Origin: Clostridiaceae bacterium BRH_c20a
GTDB taxonomy: Bacteria; Bacillota; Peptococcia; Peptococcales; BICA1-8
Assembly (NCBI GenBank): GCA_000961765.1
Contig: LADT01000006.1
Span: forward strand, 1 to 64,000
Direction of reading: 5' to 3'
Length of the DNA stretch: 64,000 nt
Made by a program: the position numbers and the translations under genes. This document shows positions 1 to 8,320 of this stretch, piece after piece; position 1 is the stretch's first letter; every line of letters starts with the position of its first letter. The notes beneath the pieces were generated by a model. It had not been told where the DNA came from. It searched no databases and saw only the letters and a list, made by a program, of their open reading frames with translations.

Positions 1-346
1 TGGAAATATCTTTACAAATTTTATGTAGTCCTAATTGGTGATAGAGTTGCTGCAGGAATAGATAACCGCCATTAAAGGAACGTTGTTTATCTTTATCGAT
101 TAATTTTGATTGATTATATTTAACAATAACTTCACGTTTGAGTTCTTTTTCCATTTGATTCAATTCATTAATGTAGTTTTTAGCCCATTCATAAGGATCC
201 TGTCCATTTAACTTTTCCCTGAGTTCGGCTTCGGTTCCGAGTTTCTCTACAATCACTGAAGAATTTGACTGAGTCTTACTGTTGTAAACAGATTTTATTA
301 CATAAAGTGAAGCTGCATTTTTAGACCTGGTCACCTTGAGTCTCAT
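1..346 (-). mobile_element. IS1634-type transposase, N-terminal part (cut by window edge)
   Basis: An open frame runs from an ATG at 346 leftwards to the edge without a stop, giving about 115 residues. The product starts MRLKVTRSKNAASLYVIKS and continues with VEKLGTEAELREKLNGQDP and FNGGYLFLQQLYHQLGLHKI. I recognise this as the N-terminus of IS1634-family (DDE, IS4-like) transposases common in Firmicutes. The catalytic DDE residues would lie beyond the edge, so intactness cannot be judged. A TATAAT-like box sits about 30 bases upstream on the same strand (near 372-378). The family assignment is from memory of the family's conserved start. Confidence 0.82.
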
Positions 347-706
347 TACAAATATCGCCCCCTTTCCCCTATATTATAACACAGTGCGACAAAGTGCGAT
401 ACACAAAAAAAGAAAAAACAAAAAAAATAAGCCTATATCAAGGCTTTCTGGGATTTTTCCTTATGCAACTGTCAAAGACCCGAATCTATGCCCTTCTTTC
501 GACATAGGTGGAGTTATTTCCTCTTTACTTTTTGTGGAATTTCTTAAATTTCGGCAAAAAATTACTAAAATAATTAGGCATAACCTATTGTGTCGTATAA
601 TGCAAAAAGGTAAAATATGTAAAGGTATTAATTGCTAAAGCTAAATCACATGGGATAAGAAAATATTTACTAAATTTGCATATAGATAAAAGTGGAGGTG
701 GGCTAA
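347..706. other. Gene-free stretch next to the IS
   Basis: This stretch probably holds the IS promoter and terminal sequence; I could not fix the terminal inverted repeat. It is very A-rich at 405-430. A 100-codon frame at 336-638 has poor amino-acid composition, no ribosome binding site and overlaps the IS leader, so I do not call it. The next gene's ribosome binding site (GGAGG at 694-698) closes the gap. Confidence 0.5.
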
Positions 707-1609
707 TTGATAACTAGTACTGCAAAGGAATGGAACATACAAGACATAAGGTTGATTGTACATAATAATGTGTTGGAAAATAAAGAATTGGAATATAAGG
801 CTTGTGGTGGACTACAGGATGAACATAAAGATGAAATAAGCAAAGATGTTTCTAGTTTCGCAAATTCGGCAGGGGGAGTTATCATTTATGGTATAAAGGA
901 AATAGAAGAAGATAAAACGATAAGATTAGAGTTAGATGAAGGTTTTGATATAAATGACAGGATTAATAAGGAATGGCTGGAAAATGTTATATACTCTCGT
1001 ATTAGTCCTAAAATCGATGGTATCTATATAAACCCGATAGAAATAAATAATGGTAAAGTTATTTATGTGGTAGTAATTCCACAAAGTACAACTGCCCATA
1101 TGGCCGGTAACTATAGATATTATAAAAGAAGAAATTTTAAATCAGAACCTATGGAAGATTATGAAGTAAGGGATGTTATGAACAGGCAAAATCAGCCTGA
1201 TTTACAAATTCGTTTAACTGCACCCAGGGAAATATTTATTGAAAATAGCTATACTTTTAGAGTTTTAGTAAGAAATACCGGGGAAATAATGGTTAAATAT
1301 TTTGCAGTGAGGATAAGTATTCCTGAAGAGTTGATTTATAATCAAAAATATAAAAATGGCAGAAGAACAATTATAAATGGTGTCCCATATCGAGAGTATG
1401 CAAAACAAGGCGGCTATCGGCAGTTTGTTTTTCCAGGATTCCATGTTTTTCTAGATAATAATTTTCTTCCTCCTTTATCGCCAGAGAAAAGTATAGTTCA
1501 AAAAAATTTACTAATATATTGGACTATTTATATGGACTATAACAATCCGATAAAGGGTAGGGTAAATCTAGAAAAAATTATTGGAAACAGAATAATAAAA
1601 CATCAATAA
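707..1609 (+). CDS. AlbA_2 (Schlafen-type) domain protein
   Basis: The 300-residue product begins at TTG 707, preceded by GGAGGTGG at good spacing. Residues about 22-150 match the AlbA_2/Schlafen nucleic-acid-associated domain: an acidic ELEYKAC start, the conserved SFANSAGGVIIYGIKE segment, and a later GNYRYYKRR segment. Proteins with this domain are often annotated as putative DNA-binding or ATP-binding regulators and occur next to mobile or defence genes. The C-terminal half (about 165-300) is beta-rich and I do not recognise it. The gene stands alone beside an IS and ends at a terminator shared with the convergent Q/N-rich gene. The domain call is fairly firm, the role unknown. Confidence 0.75.
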   Translation: MITSTAKEWNIQDIRLIVHNNVLENKELEYKACGGLQDEHKDEISKDVSSFANSAGGVIIYGIKEIEEDKTIRLELDEGFDINDRINKEWLENVIYSRISPKIDGIYINPIEINNGKVIYVVVIPQSTTAHMAGNYRYYKRRNFKSEPMEDYEVRDVMNRQNQPDLQIRLTAPREIFIENSYTFRVLVRNTGEIMVKYFAVRISIPEELIYNQKYKNGRRTIINGVPYREYAKQGGYRQFVFPGFHVFLDNNFLPPLSPEKSIVQKNLLIYWTIYMDYNNPIKGRVNLEKIIGNRIIKHQ

Positions 1610-1618
1610 ATGAAAAAT

Positions 1619-1662
1619 AAAAAACCAAAGCAATAATAAAGCTGCTTTGGGTTTTCGTTTTT
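1619..1662. terminator. Bidirectional terminator between convergent genes
   Basis: An AAAACC-AAAGCA arm pairs with TGCTTTGGGTTTT (one bulged base), followed by T-rich sequence. It lies between the AlbA_2 gene and the convergent Q/N-rich gene. Confidence 0.6.
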
Positions 1663-1686
1663 TCCATTACCCTAAAATTTTTAGTA

Positions 1687-2613
1687 TTATTGTATAGTTC
1701 TATTTTGGGATATCTGATATTGATTACCTAACTGCTGGCGAACATTCTGCAGGTAATTTTGCTCCTGCTGCTGTTGATTCATTTGTTGATTAGGCCCACC
1801 CATTTGATAGCCTGATTGTGTGTATGGGCTGTTTTGGAAAGTATCAGGACCCATGGTAGCAATGGACGCATTAGGTATATTTCTTTGTTGCATGGATTGC
1901 TGGGGCTGACCCATCATAGTCCTATGCTGTTGTTGAAAAGCTTGGAAGTTTTGATATGTTGAAGGGTCCATACTAGCTAGTGAGCTACTTTGGTTAAACG
2001 TTGGTTGAAACTGGGACATTTGCTGTATAGGTTGTTGACCATACGTAGTTTGCCCAAATTGATTACCCAACTGCTGGCGGACATTTTGCAGGTAATTTTG
2101 TTCCTGCTGCTGTTGGTTAATTTGTTGATTGGACCCGCCCATTTGATAGCCTGATTGTGTGTATGGGCTATTTTGGAAAGTATCAGGACCCATGGTAGCA
2201 ATAGATGCATTAGGTATATTACCTTGTTGCATTGACTGTTGAGGCTGAGCCATCATAGTCCCATGCTGCCGCTGTTGGAAAGCCTGGAAGTTTTGGTATG
2301 TTGAAGGGTCCATGCTAGCTAGAGAACTGCTTTGATTAAACGTTGGTTGAATCTGGGACATTTGCTGCATAGGTTGTTGATTATACATTCCTTGCCCGAA
2401 TTGGTTTCCTAGCTGTTGGCGAACATTTTGCAGGTAGTTTTGTTCCTGCTGCTGTTGATTCATTTGTTGATTAGGAATACCCATTTGATAGCCCGATTGT
2501 GTGTATGGGCTGTTTTGGAAAGTATCGGGACCCATGGTAGCAATGGATGCATTTGGAGCATTTCTTTGCATAGTTTGTTGATTTAGTCCCATAATTCTTT
2601 GATAGTTTTGCAT
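1687..2613 (-). CDS. Q/N-rich tandem-repeat protein, possibly spore- or surface-associated
   Basis: This 308-residue protein is dominated by Gln, Asn, Met, Ser and Tyr, with few charges, no Cys and no signal peptide. An AAGGAGG site lies 9 bases before the ATG. It consists of a 21-residue start, a 114-residue repeat (22-135), a 113-residue repeat (136-248) and a truncated third copy (249-308). Inside the repeats a 12-residue motif, SIATMGPDTFQN or its variant SLASMDPSTYQN, recurs five times at residues 23, 97, 137, 211 and 250, so spacing alternates near 74 and 40. Repeats also carry a QNVRQQLGNQ block. The composition recalls gamma-type small acid-soluble spore proteins and prion-like proteins, but I do not recognise the family. 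The function is not assigned. Confidence 0.72.
   Translation of the reverse strand: MQNYQRIMGLNQQTMQRNAPNASIATMGPDTFQNSPYTQSGYQMGIPNQQMNQQQQEQNYLQNVRQQLGNQFGQGMYNQQPMQQMSQIQPTFNQSSSLASMDPSTYQNFQAFQQRQHGTMMAQPQQSMQQGNIPNASIATMGPDTFQNSPYTQSGYQMGGSNQQINQQQQEQNYLQNVRQQLGNQFGQTTYGQQPIQQMSQFQPTFNQSSSLASMDPSTYQNFQAFQQQHRTMMGQPQQSMQQRNIPNASIATMGPDTFQNSPYTQSGYQMGGPNQQMNQQQQEQNYLQNVRQQLGNQYQISQNRTIQ
1690..2550 (-). repeat. Two and a half tandem 342/339-bp coding repeats
   Basis: Copies lie at 2209-2550, 1870-2208 and 1690-1869 (partial). Copies are nearly identical in the SIATMGPDTFQN and QNVRQQLGNQ blocks and differ by small changes elsewhere, which points to recent duplication inside the gene. Confidence 0.85.
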
Positions 2614-2848
2614 TTTTAATAACCTCCTTGGATTAATTGTTGAGATTTCGTGTCCATTTAACTAAAGGATTATTGTATGAACGAAATACATACCTCCTTT
2701 AAACAATTACTGTATTTATTAGTTTCCTAATTTAGAAAAATTATAACTGTAAATTTATGCCAATTTAAAAAAGGGTTGTAATGGAGTTTAACAAGATTTT
2801 ATTTAAAATATATTTTGAGTTACTGAATATAAATATAAAAGGAGAGAA

Positions 2849-3181
2849 ATGGATAGGAGGGAGGCCATGAAGGGGTTCTTGATATTTTTGGGATTGATTT
2901 TATTAATTATCTTTGTTATGTTTTCTTATTTTACTATAGTTGATGAGGGTAATAAAATATTGTTTATTTATCAAGGAGATAACTTTATTCCCGCTGGGGC
3001 AATGGAAAGGATGCCTAGAGAGTTTGCGGGATTATTGAAGCCTACGTCTTGGGTTTTTCTAGGTATATTAGTACTTGTATATTTTAAAATTTTATGGAAA
3101 TTGGTTAGCCTTAATTGGAAAAGTAAAAACAATTTTAAGAAAAAAGATAGTAAAATAAGAATAAGACAGCGATTTAACTAA
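2849..3181 (+). CDS. Small two-helix membrane protein, unknown
   Basis: A 110-residue product with a hydrophobic helix at about 9-28, a short outside segment, a second helix at about 67-88 and a strongly basic tail (KSKNNFKKKDSKIRIRQR). AAGGAGAG precedes ATG 2849, while GGAGGGAGG precedes an internal ATG at 2867, so the shorter 104-residue form is also possible. I do not recognise the family. It ends just before a terminator shared with the convergent UPF0182 gene. Confidence 0.6.
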   Translation: MDRREAMKGFLIFLGLILLIIFVMFSYFTIVDEGNKILFIYQGDNFIPAGAMERMPREFAGLLKPTSWVFLGILVLVYFKILWKLVSLNWKSKNNFKKKDSKIRIRQRFN

Positions 3182-3182
3182 T

Positions 3183-3212
3183 AAAACCGGAGGATTATCC
3201 CCCGGTTTTTTT
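3183..3212. terminator. Terminator between convergent genes
   Basis: AACCGG and CCGGTT arms around a short loop are followed by a T run, serving the small membrane protein and possibly the convergent UPF0182 gene. Confidence 0.7.
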
Positions 3213-3215
3213 GCT

Positions 3216-5957
3216 TTATTCATCTACAGAAAGGCTTTGTTCATGAGCTTTATTTTCATCTAAAGGGTTCTCTTCGTTAACCTGGTTTTCAATTTGTGAA
3301 ATAATATTTTCTAATTCCTGTAATGCTGAACCATAAAGTGACCAATTGCCTGCTTGAGCTGCTGACTTTGCCTTTTCATAGGCTTCTCTAGCCTGGCGGG
3401 CTAATATTTTAATCCCAAACTCTGTTTCGGGTTCACCATCAAGTACTTCCGTTTGCTGTGTATTTTTAAATATCTGATATAAGGCCTCCTCTAGTGTTTC
3501 CTCCATGACAATATTTTCCTGGTAAGCGACGATAATCCGTTTTACTTCAGGCAGACTGTTGGTATTATCAGATTGAATATACAAAGGCTCTATATATATA
3601 AGCGAATCCTTGATAGGGATTACCAAGAGATTACCTCTGATGACAGAAGACCCGCTCTGACCCCATAGAGTTAAATCCCGGGAAATAGTAGAGTCTTGAT
3701 TTATTCTGGATTCAATTTGCATAGGACCATAGACTAGTCTTTGCTTGGGAAATTTAAAAAGTATTAACTGCCCATATTCTTCTTCATCATTTCGTGCAGC
3801 TAACCAGGCAATCATATTATCTTTTTTAATTGGAGTAAAAGGGCGCATCATAAGAAATTCTAATTTATCGGAGCCTGGTAATTTCATATTGATAAAATAA
3901 GGATTAACAGTTTGAATATTTTCCTGGTACTGTTCTTTAGCTATACTCCAGGAGTCCTCGCGGTTGTAAAAAACTCTGGGATTTTTCATATGAAAGTCTT
4001 GAAAGACCTGAGTTTGAAGGTCAAAAAGGTCAATTGGATAACGTATATGTTCCTTTATACCTTTTGGCATATCACTAAAGGGTTTAAATAAATCCGGAAA
4101 AACCTTAGCATAGCTTAGCGCAATAGGATCTTTTTCATCAACTAAGTAATAAATAACAGAGCCATTATAAGCATCAACAACTACTTTAACAGAGTTACGG
4201 ATATAATTTACTCCTAGATACCTATCGTCAGTGAGGGGCTCTGAATATGGGTATTTAGCACTGATGGTGTAAGCATCAATAATCCAGTATAGTTTTCCCT
4301 CGCTAATTACTAAGTAGGGATCTTGATCATAGCTAAGAAATGGAGCAATTTTCTCGACTCTTTCCTGGATATTTCTGTATAATAAAATTTTACTTTCATT
4401 AGTAAGTGCCCCTGAGACCAATATTTTAAAACTGCCTTTATTTAAAGCAAAGATTATCTTATTAAGTCCTTTTAAGGGAATTCCTGCTGTTCCTTCATAG
4501 GTAGTTTCAGCATTATCATTACCAACGGGGTAATCAAATTCTTTTTCTGTGGTATTTACAATAACAAAATCATTTGTCAATTGGCCATAATAGATTTCTG
4601 GTCTAGAGATATTCAATTCAGATTCTTGGGAAACCGGAGGAATATCCTTAACTAATAATAAGGGCTGTCCTTGAGGTGTAATCTTATTTACGGGTGCTAC
4701 TACTACTCCATAACCATGAGTATATTTTAGATATTTATTTATCCAGGTTTGACCTTGGGCTGGAATATTATTTTGATTTAATTCTCTAGCTGATAGAAAA
4801 ACTTGGGTAGATTGTCCACTTAAAGTGTATCTATCAACATCGACTTCCCAAAAGTCATAATAGGGACGCATGCTTTGCAATTGATTGAAGATAGTCCTAG
4901 CAGGCCGGAAGTCATTTATTCGTACATTATTTAGTGTTTCTGATGCTTCTTCTAGATCATTAAAGGTTAGACTTGTTGCAGCGGGAAATTCGATCTCTTC
5001 AATTTTATCTAATCCGAAGGCTTGGTTAGTCATGGTAATACTTCTAGAAATATAATCTATTTCTTTATTAATTTCATTAGGGTTAACAATAAAACTTTGC
5101 ACTAAATTTTGGGCAACACCACCTACAATGACAACAATTACAAGCAAAATAGGTCCTACTGTAACAAGCTTAATATTCTTTTTACGGATACCTATAAAGA
5201 TAAGAAGGGCAGATAACAGGCAAGCCGCAGATGCTATGTAATAGTAAGGTAAAGTAACCATTAAATCGGTATATGCCGCTCCAAAGGCTGCCCCCCTTGG
5301 AGAATACAATAAGTTAGCCAGTTTTAATTGGTAACCAAGTATCAATAGAAGAAAAAAAGCAATAGCAAAATAACCCAGGCGATTAACCGCAGTTTTAACC
5401 GGATTGTTTCCCAAACCTTGGAGATATACCGTAAAGACAAAATTTAATATAGCAATTACTAATAAAAAAAGCGTAGTGAGGGCAAAAATAGTTTCATATA
5501 AAGATAAGTTGAAAAAATAAAAGCTTAAATCACGATTAAAAACTGGTTCACTCACACCAAAGGGAACCTGATTTAAAAATAATAATATATTTTCCCATAA
5601 TGCAGTGGCGGCTAGTAATCCAGCTAATACACCAAGTAATAAAGAGGGTAATATTATTAGAAGTTTTGTCCCTCCTTTTTTAGTAGTTAAATCAATTAGG
5701 TTATCGTCCTTTATTTTCAAAGGCTGTTTAAGATTTAAGGTAAGATATAATGTCAAAAAGGCTAGAAGTGTTACCAATAGGAAAGTAAAAACACCAATTG
5801 TTAGCTTAGCTAGTAGAGTTTTAATAAATAGTGCCTGGTATCCTAACTCCTTAAACCAAAGGAAATCACCATATAAGTTTACTAGCTGAGGAAAGGCAAA
5901 AAAAAGCAGCAGGATTAGCGGAGTTAATAAGAAAATCTTTAATTTATTTAGGTTCAT
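3216..5957 (-). CDS. UPF0182 family membrane protein
   Basis: A 913-residue protein with seven or so hydrophobic segments in the first 290 residues and a large hydrophilic C-terminal domain that should face outside. Segments such as RTIFNQLQSMRPYYDFWEVD, YTHGYGVVVAPVN, PEIYYGQ and NREDSWSIA are typical of the UPF0182/COG1615 family, whose function is unknown. Length agrees with the family. An upstream in-frame ATG at 5972 exists, but GGGAGG sits correctly only before ATG 5957, so I use the latter. The C-terminus is acidic and low-complexity (NENKAHEQSLSVDE). It stands alone between two terminators. Confidence 0.88.
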   Translation of the reverse strand: MNLNKLKIFLLTPLILLLFFAFPQLVNLYGDFLWFKELGYQALFIKTLLAKLTIGVFTFLLVTLLAFLTLYLTLNLKQPLKIKDDNLIDLTTKKGGTKLLIILPSLLLGVLAGLLAATALWENILLFLNQVPFGVSEPVFNRDLSFYFFNLSLYETIFALTTLFLLVIAILNFVFTVYLQGLGNNPVKTAVNRLGYFAIAFFLLLILGYQLKLANLLYSPRGAAFGAAYTDLMVTLPYYYIASAACLLSALLIFIGIRKKNIKLVTVGPILLVIVVIVGGVAQNLVQSFIVNPNEINKEIDYISRSITMTNQAFGLDKIEEIEFPAATSLTFNDLEEASETLNNVRINDFRPARTIFNQLQSMRPYYDFWEVDVDRYTLSGQSTQVFLSARELNQNNIPAQGQTWINKYLKYTHGYGVVVAPVNKITPQGQPLLLVKDIPPVSQESELNISRPEIYYGQLTNDFVIVNTTEKEFDYPVGNDNAETTYEGTAGIPLKGLNKIIFALNKGSFKILVSGALTNESKILLYRNIQERVEKIAPFLSYDQDPYLVISEGKLYWIIDAYTISAKYPYSEPLTDDRYLGVNYIRNSVKVVVDAYNGSVIYYLVDEKDPIALSYAKVFPDLFKPFSDMPKGIKEHIRYPIDLFDLQTQVFQDFHMKNPRVFYNREDSWSIAKEQYQENIQTVNPYFINMKLPGSDKLEFLMMRPFTPIKKDNMIAWLAARNDEEEYGQLILFKFPKQRLVYGPMQIESRINQDSTISRDLTLWGQSGSSVIRGNLLVIPIKDSLIYIEPLYIQSDNTNSLPEVKRIIVAYQENIVMEETLEEALYQIFKNTQQTEVLDGEPETEFGIKILARQAREAYEKAKSAAQAGNWSLYGSALQELENIISQIENQVNEENPLDENKAHEQSLSVDE

Positions 5958-5999
5958 AAGGATTCCTCCCATTTCTAGGATAACCTATTTTAAAAGTAT

Positions 6000-6042
6000 T
6001 AATAAATTATAAGCCAGCATCTGCTGGCTTATAATTTATTGG
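6000..6042 (-). terminator. Long hairpin after the tautomerase gene
   Basis: The arms AATAAATTATAAGCCAGC pair perfectly around a 4-base loop and include the stop codon of the minus-strand tautomerase gene. It separates that gene from the UPF0182 gene downstream. Confidence 0.65.
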
Positions 6043-6221
6043 TCACATTTAAGTATTCCCGCTTTTGCTGAATGCTCTTTAGACATTTCCCTAATGATGA
6101 TTGAAACATTTTCTTTGGGGCAATCAACTGATTCACAGATGGCTGCGGTGACGTTTTTGACAAGATTTCTCTTCTGTTCTAATGTTCTTCCTTCTATCAT
6201 TTCAATTTGGACGATAGGCAT
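6036..6221 (-). CDS. 4-oxalocrotonate tautomerase family protein
   Basis: A 61-residue protein starting MPIVQIEMIEGRTLEQKR, with a strong AAGGAGG site. After Met removal Pro becomes the N-terminal residue, the catalytic base of the tautomerase superfamily. The Arg in GRTLEQKR and the VSIIIREM strand fit the family, and the size is the usual 60-63 residues. It probably acts on a small keto/enol acid; the substrate is unknown. It is monocistronic, with its own hairpin terminator. Confidence 0.88.
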   Translation of the reverse strand: MPIVQIEMIEGRTLEQKRNLVKNVTAAICESVDCPKENVSIIIREMSKEHSAKAGILKCDQ

Positions 6222-6396
6222 TTAAAAACCTCCTTTTGTTAATATTTATAAATTTATTCGCCAAATTTTACAAGATACCTCCATCTAGCGGGAAAGAATT
6301 CTAAATAAACATGGTTTAGATTTGTGATTTATTAATTATTTTACGGGCAAAATAAATATTATATTCTAGCAAAATTAAATGAAAAGAGGGAATAAA

Positions 6397-6588
6397 ATGG
6401 ATGAAAAGAGATATACAGATATAGTGCCCAGTGACCAGGAAATAAATGCAAGTTCTCCCGGAGTTCTTGCCCTTGAGCGGTTTAAATTAGCTATGGCCCT
6501 TGGTGATGATGAAAGTGAAATGGCTGAAGAATTAAAGGATTTTTTAATGGAGAATGCCCATGGCGAGAAAAACAGTGAAAATAAATAA
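6397..6588 (+). CDS. Small acidic hypothetical protein
   Basis: 63 residues starting MDEKRYTDIVPSDQEINASS. GAGGGA lies 6 bases before ATG 6397; an earlier in-frame ATG at 6379 lacks such a site. The middle (VLALERFKLAMALGDDESEM, then AEELKDFLMEN) should form helices. It has no Cys, no signal peptide and no membrane segment. I do not recognise it. It lies alone, upstream of glutamate dehydrogenase. Confidence 0.55.
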   Translation: MDEKRYTDIVPSDQEINASSPGVLALERFKLAMALGDDESEMAEELKDFLMENAHGEKNSENK

Positions 6589-6684
6589 AGACTTATATAA
6601 TGTTTGCTATGGTTATCTAAATTGTTATAACTAAATTTTTTAAAAAAAGCATTAAAATTATTAAAAAAAAGAAGGAATTGTTTT

Positions 6685-6708
6685 TTGTATACAGAATACT
6701 ATATACAG
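6685..6708 (+). promoter_or_regulatory. GTATAC-type operator candidate before glutamate dehydrogenase
   Basis: TTGTATACAG at 6685-6694 is followed by CTATATACAG at 6699-6708. TTGTATACA resembles GntR-family half-sites. The same sequence occurs twice upstream of the class V aminotransferase at 11335-11359. The regulator is not in the window. Confidence 0.4.
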
Positions 6709-6762
6709 AAATGGAGTGGAGTTAATTTAAAAAATTGTACAAGTGAAGAAAGAGGTGTATTT

Positions 6763-8001
6763 ATGAATTTTTTTGAACAAACTCAAATTTTTATCAAAGA
6801 GTGTGTAGAGGAATTAGGAGTAGAACCTGAGATTTATGATTTTTTAAAAGAGCCCAGAAAAACAGTCATTGTCAATATTCCGGTTCGGATGGATGATGGG
6901 AAGATAAAAACCTTCATTGGTTACAGAGTACAGCATAATAATGCCTTAGGGCCCTATAAAGGTGGAATCAGATTTCATCCTGATGTTAATTTAGATGAAG
7001 TGAAGGCACTAGCTACACTAATGACTTTAAAAACTGCAATTATCGATGGTGTGCCATTTGGAGGCGGTAAAGGTGGAGTAGCGGTAGATCCTGGACAGCT
7101 TTCCAAAGGTGAATTGCAAAGACTCAGCCGTGGTTATATGAGAGCTATCGCTTGGTTTATCAGTCCTAAAAAAGATATCCCAGCCCCTGATGTTGGAACT
7201 AACCCGCAAATTATGGCTTGGATGGCTGATGAATATAGTTATATTAGAAGGCAAGCAGAACATGAAGTAATCACCGGAAAACCTATTGAAATTGGTGGTT
7301 CAAAAGGAAGAACTCAAGCAACTTCTAGAGGCTGTATGTTTGTAGCTCAGAAAGCCTGTGAAAAAGCAGGTCTAAACTTTGTAGGTTCAAAAGTAGTGGT
7401 ACAGGGTTTTGGAAATGTAGGTGGGAATGCTGCACTTCTTTTTGAAGAGGCGGGAGCCAAAGTAATTGCCGTAAGTGACGTATTTGGGGCAATATATAAT
7501 GAAGATGGTTTAGATGTTAAAGAATTAATGGATTATACTAAAGAACATGGTACAATTGCTAAATATCCTAAGGCGAAAGTAATAAATAATGATGAACTGT
7601 TAGAATTAGAATGCGATATTCTTGTACCGGCCGCATTAGAAAATCAGATTACCAAAGAAAATGCTTCCCGTGTTAAGTGTAAAATTTTGGTAGAGGGAGC
7701 TAATGGTCCAACTACAGCTGAGGCTGATGAAATACTTGTTAAAAAAGGTGTCCTGATCTGTCCTGATGTATTAGCTAATGCTGGTGGTGTTGTCGTAAGT
7801 TACTTAGAATGGGTACAGGGTAATTATCATTTCCAATGGAAAGAAGAAACAGTAAATGCCGAGCTAAAAGAAAAAATGGAGAATGCTTTTGACAGAATAT
7901 ATGAATTCGCCCAGGAAAGGGATATGCCAATGCGTAGGGCAGCCTTTATGGTGGGTATAAAGAGATTAGCTGATGTTATGAGAATTAGGGGTTGGATTTA
8001 A
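6763..8001 (+). CDS. gdhA: Glutamate dehydrogenase (Glu/Leu/Phe/Val dehydrogenase family)
   Basis: Reversibly deaminates glutamate to 2-oxoglutarate, probably catabolic and NAD-linked by length. The 412-residue frame from ATG 6763 has AGAGGTG just upstream; a longer frame from 6685 lacks one. The dimerisation/substrate domain carries YKGGIRFHPDV and the GVPFGGGKGGV segment with the catalytic Lys. The PAPDVGT motif follows, and the nucleotide-binding domain begins with VQGFGNVGGNAA. The C-terminal VSYLEWVQG is also typical. Monocistronic; a hairpin terminator lies about 160 bases downstream after a repeat element. A GTATAC-type operator candidate precedes it. Confidence 0.93.
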   Translation: MNFFEQTQIFIKECVEELGVEPEIYDFLKEPRKTVIVNIPVRMDDGKIKTFIGYRVQHNNALGPYKGGIRFHPDVNLDEVKALATLMTLKTAIIDGVPFGGGKGGVAVDPGQLSKGELQRLSRGYMRAIAWFISPKKDIPAPDVGTNPQIMAWMADEYSYIRRQAEHEVITGKPIEIGGSKGRTQATSRGCMFVAQKACEKAGLNFVGSKVVVQGFGNVGGNAALLFEEAGAKVIAVSDVFGAIYNEDGLDVKELMDYTKEHGTIAKYPKAKVINNDELLELECDILVPAALENQITKENASRVKCKILVEGANGPTTAEADEILVKKGVLICPDVLANAGGVVVSYLEWVQGNYHFQWKEETVNAELKEKMENAFDRIYEFAQERDMPMRRAAFMVGIKRLADVMRIRGWI

Positions 8002-8137
8002 GAGGGAAGGCGACACACCTCATTTGAAGATTCATTCTGGGAAGAGGAATGTCCCCAACGAATAAACGGCGACACACCTGCTGAAGCTTGGGATAGTTTT
8101 GGGGGAACAGGAATGTCCCCAACGAATGGGACACACC
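8002..8137. repeat. REP-like intergenic repeats (GGCGACACACC / AATGTCCCCAACGAA)
   Basis: Two units lie in tandem directly after the glutamate dehydrogenase stop. GGCGACACACCT begins at 8009 and again at 8068, and GGAATGTCCCCAACGAAT closes each unit near 8065 and 8127. A third partial start, GGGACACACC, follows. Short GGGGACA/TGTCCCC repeats of this kind occur in clostridial genomes and resemble REP elements mobilised by Y1 (RAYT) transposases; that link is inference. No transposase is present here. Confidence 0.6.
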
Positions 8138-8160
8138 CTCCTTATAAAAGAAGATACAGA

Positions 8161-8203
8161 TAAGAAATAGACCGGTGAATTTCAATGCCGGTCTATTTCT
8201 TAT
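8161..8203 (+). terminator. Hairpin after glutamate dehydrogenase region
   Basis: AAGAAATAGACCGG pairs with CCGGTCTATTTCTT around a 12-base loop. The remaining sequence up to 8320 contains no gene, only the next gene's ribosome binding site (AAGGAG near 8306). Confidence 0.6.
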
Positions 8204-8320
8204 TTATTCGTCCTATAAAGATGTTCTCAAGAGAGGAGATATGCTTCAGGGGGGGAACATTAAAGACTTCCTTTCATATAATGTGTAGAGAAAATATTTA
8301 TATAAGGAAGGAGTGAGAGG

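Noticed and set aside
336-638. 100-codon plus-strand frame beside the IS
   Set aside because: Overlaps the IS transposase start and leader, has no ribosome binding site and a poly-Lys/Asn composition from A-rich DNA.
2650-2701. Nine-codon leader peptide (minus strand, MYFVHTIIL) upstream of the Q/N-rich gene
   Set aside because: The AAAGGAGG is only one base from the ATG, too close for initiation, and no attenuator-like structure follows.
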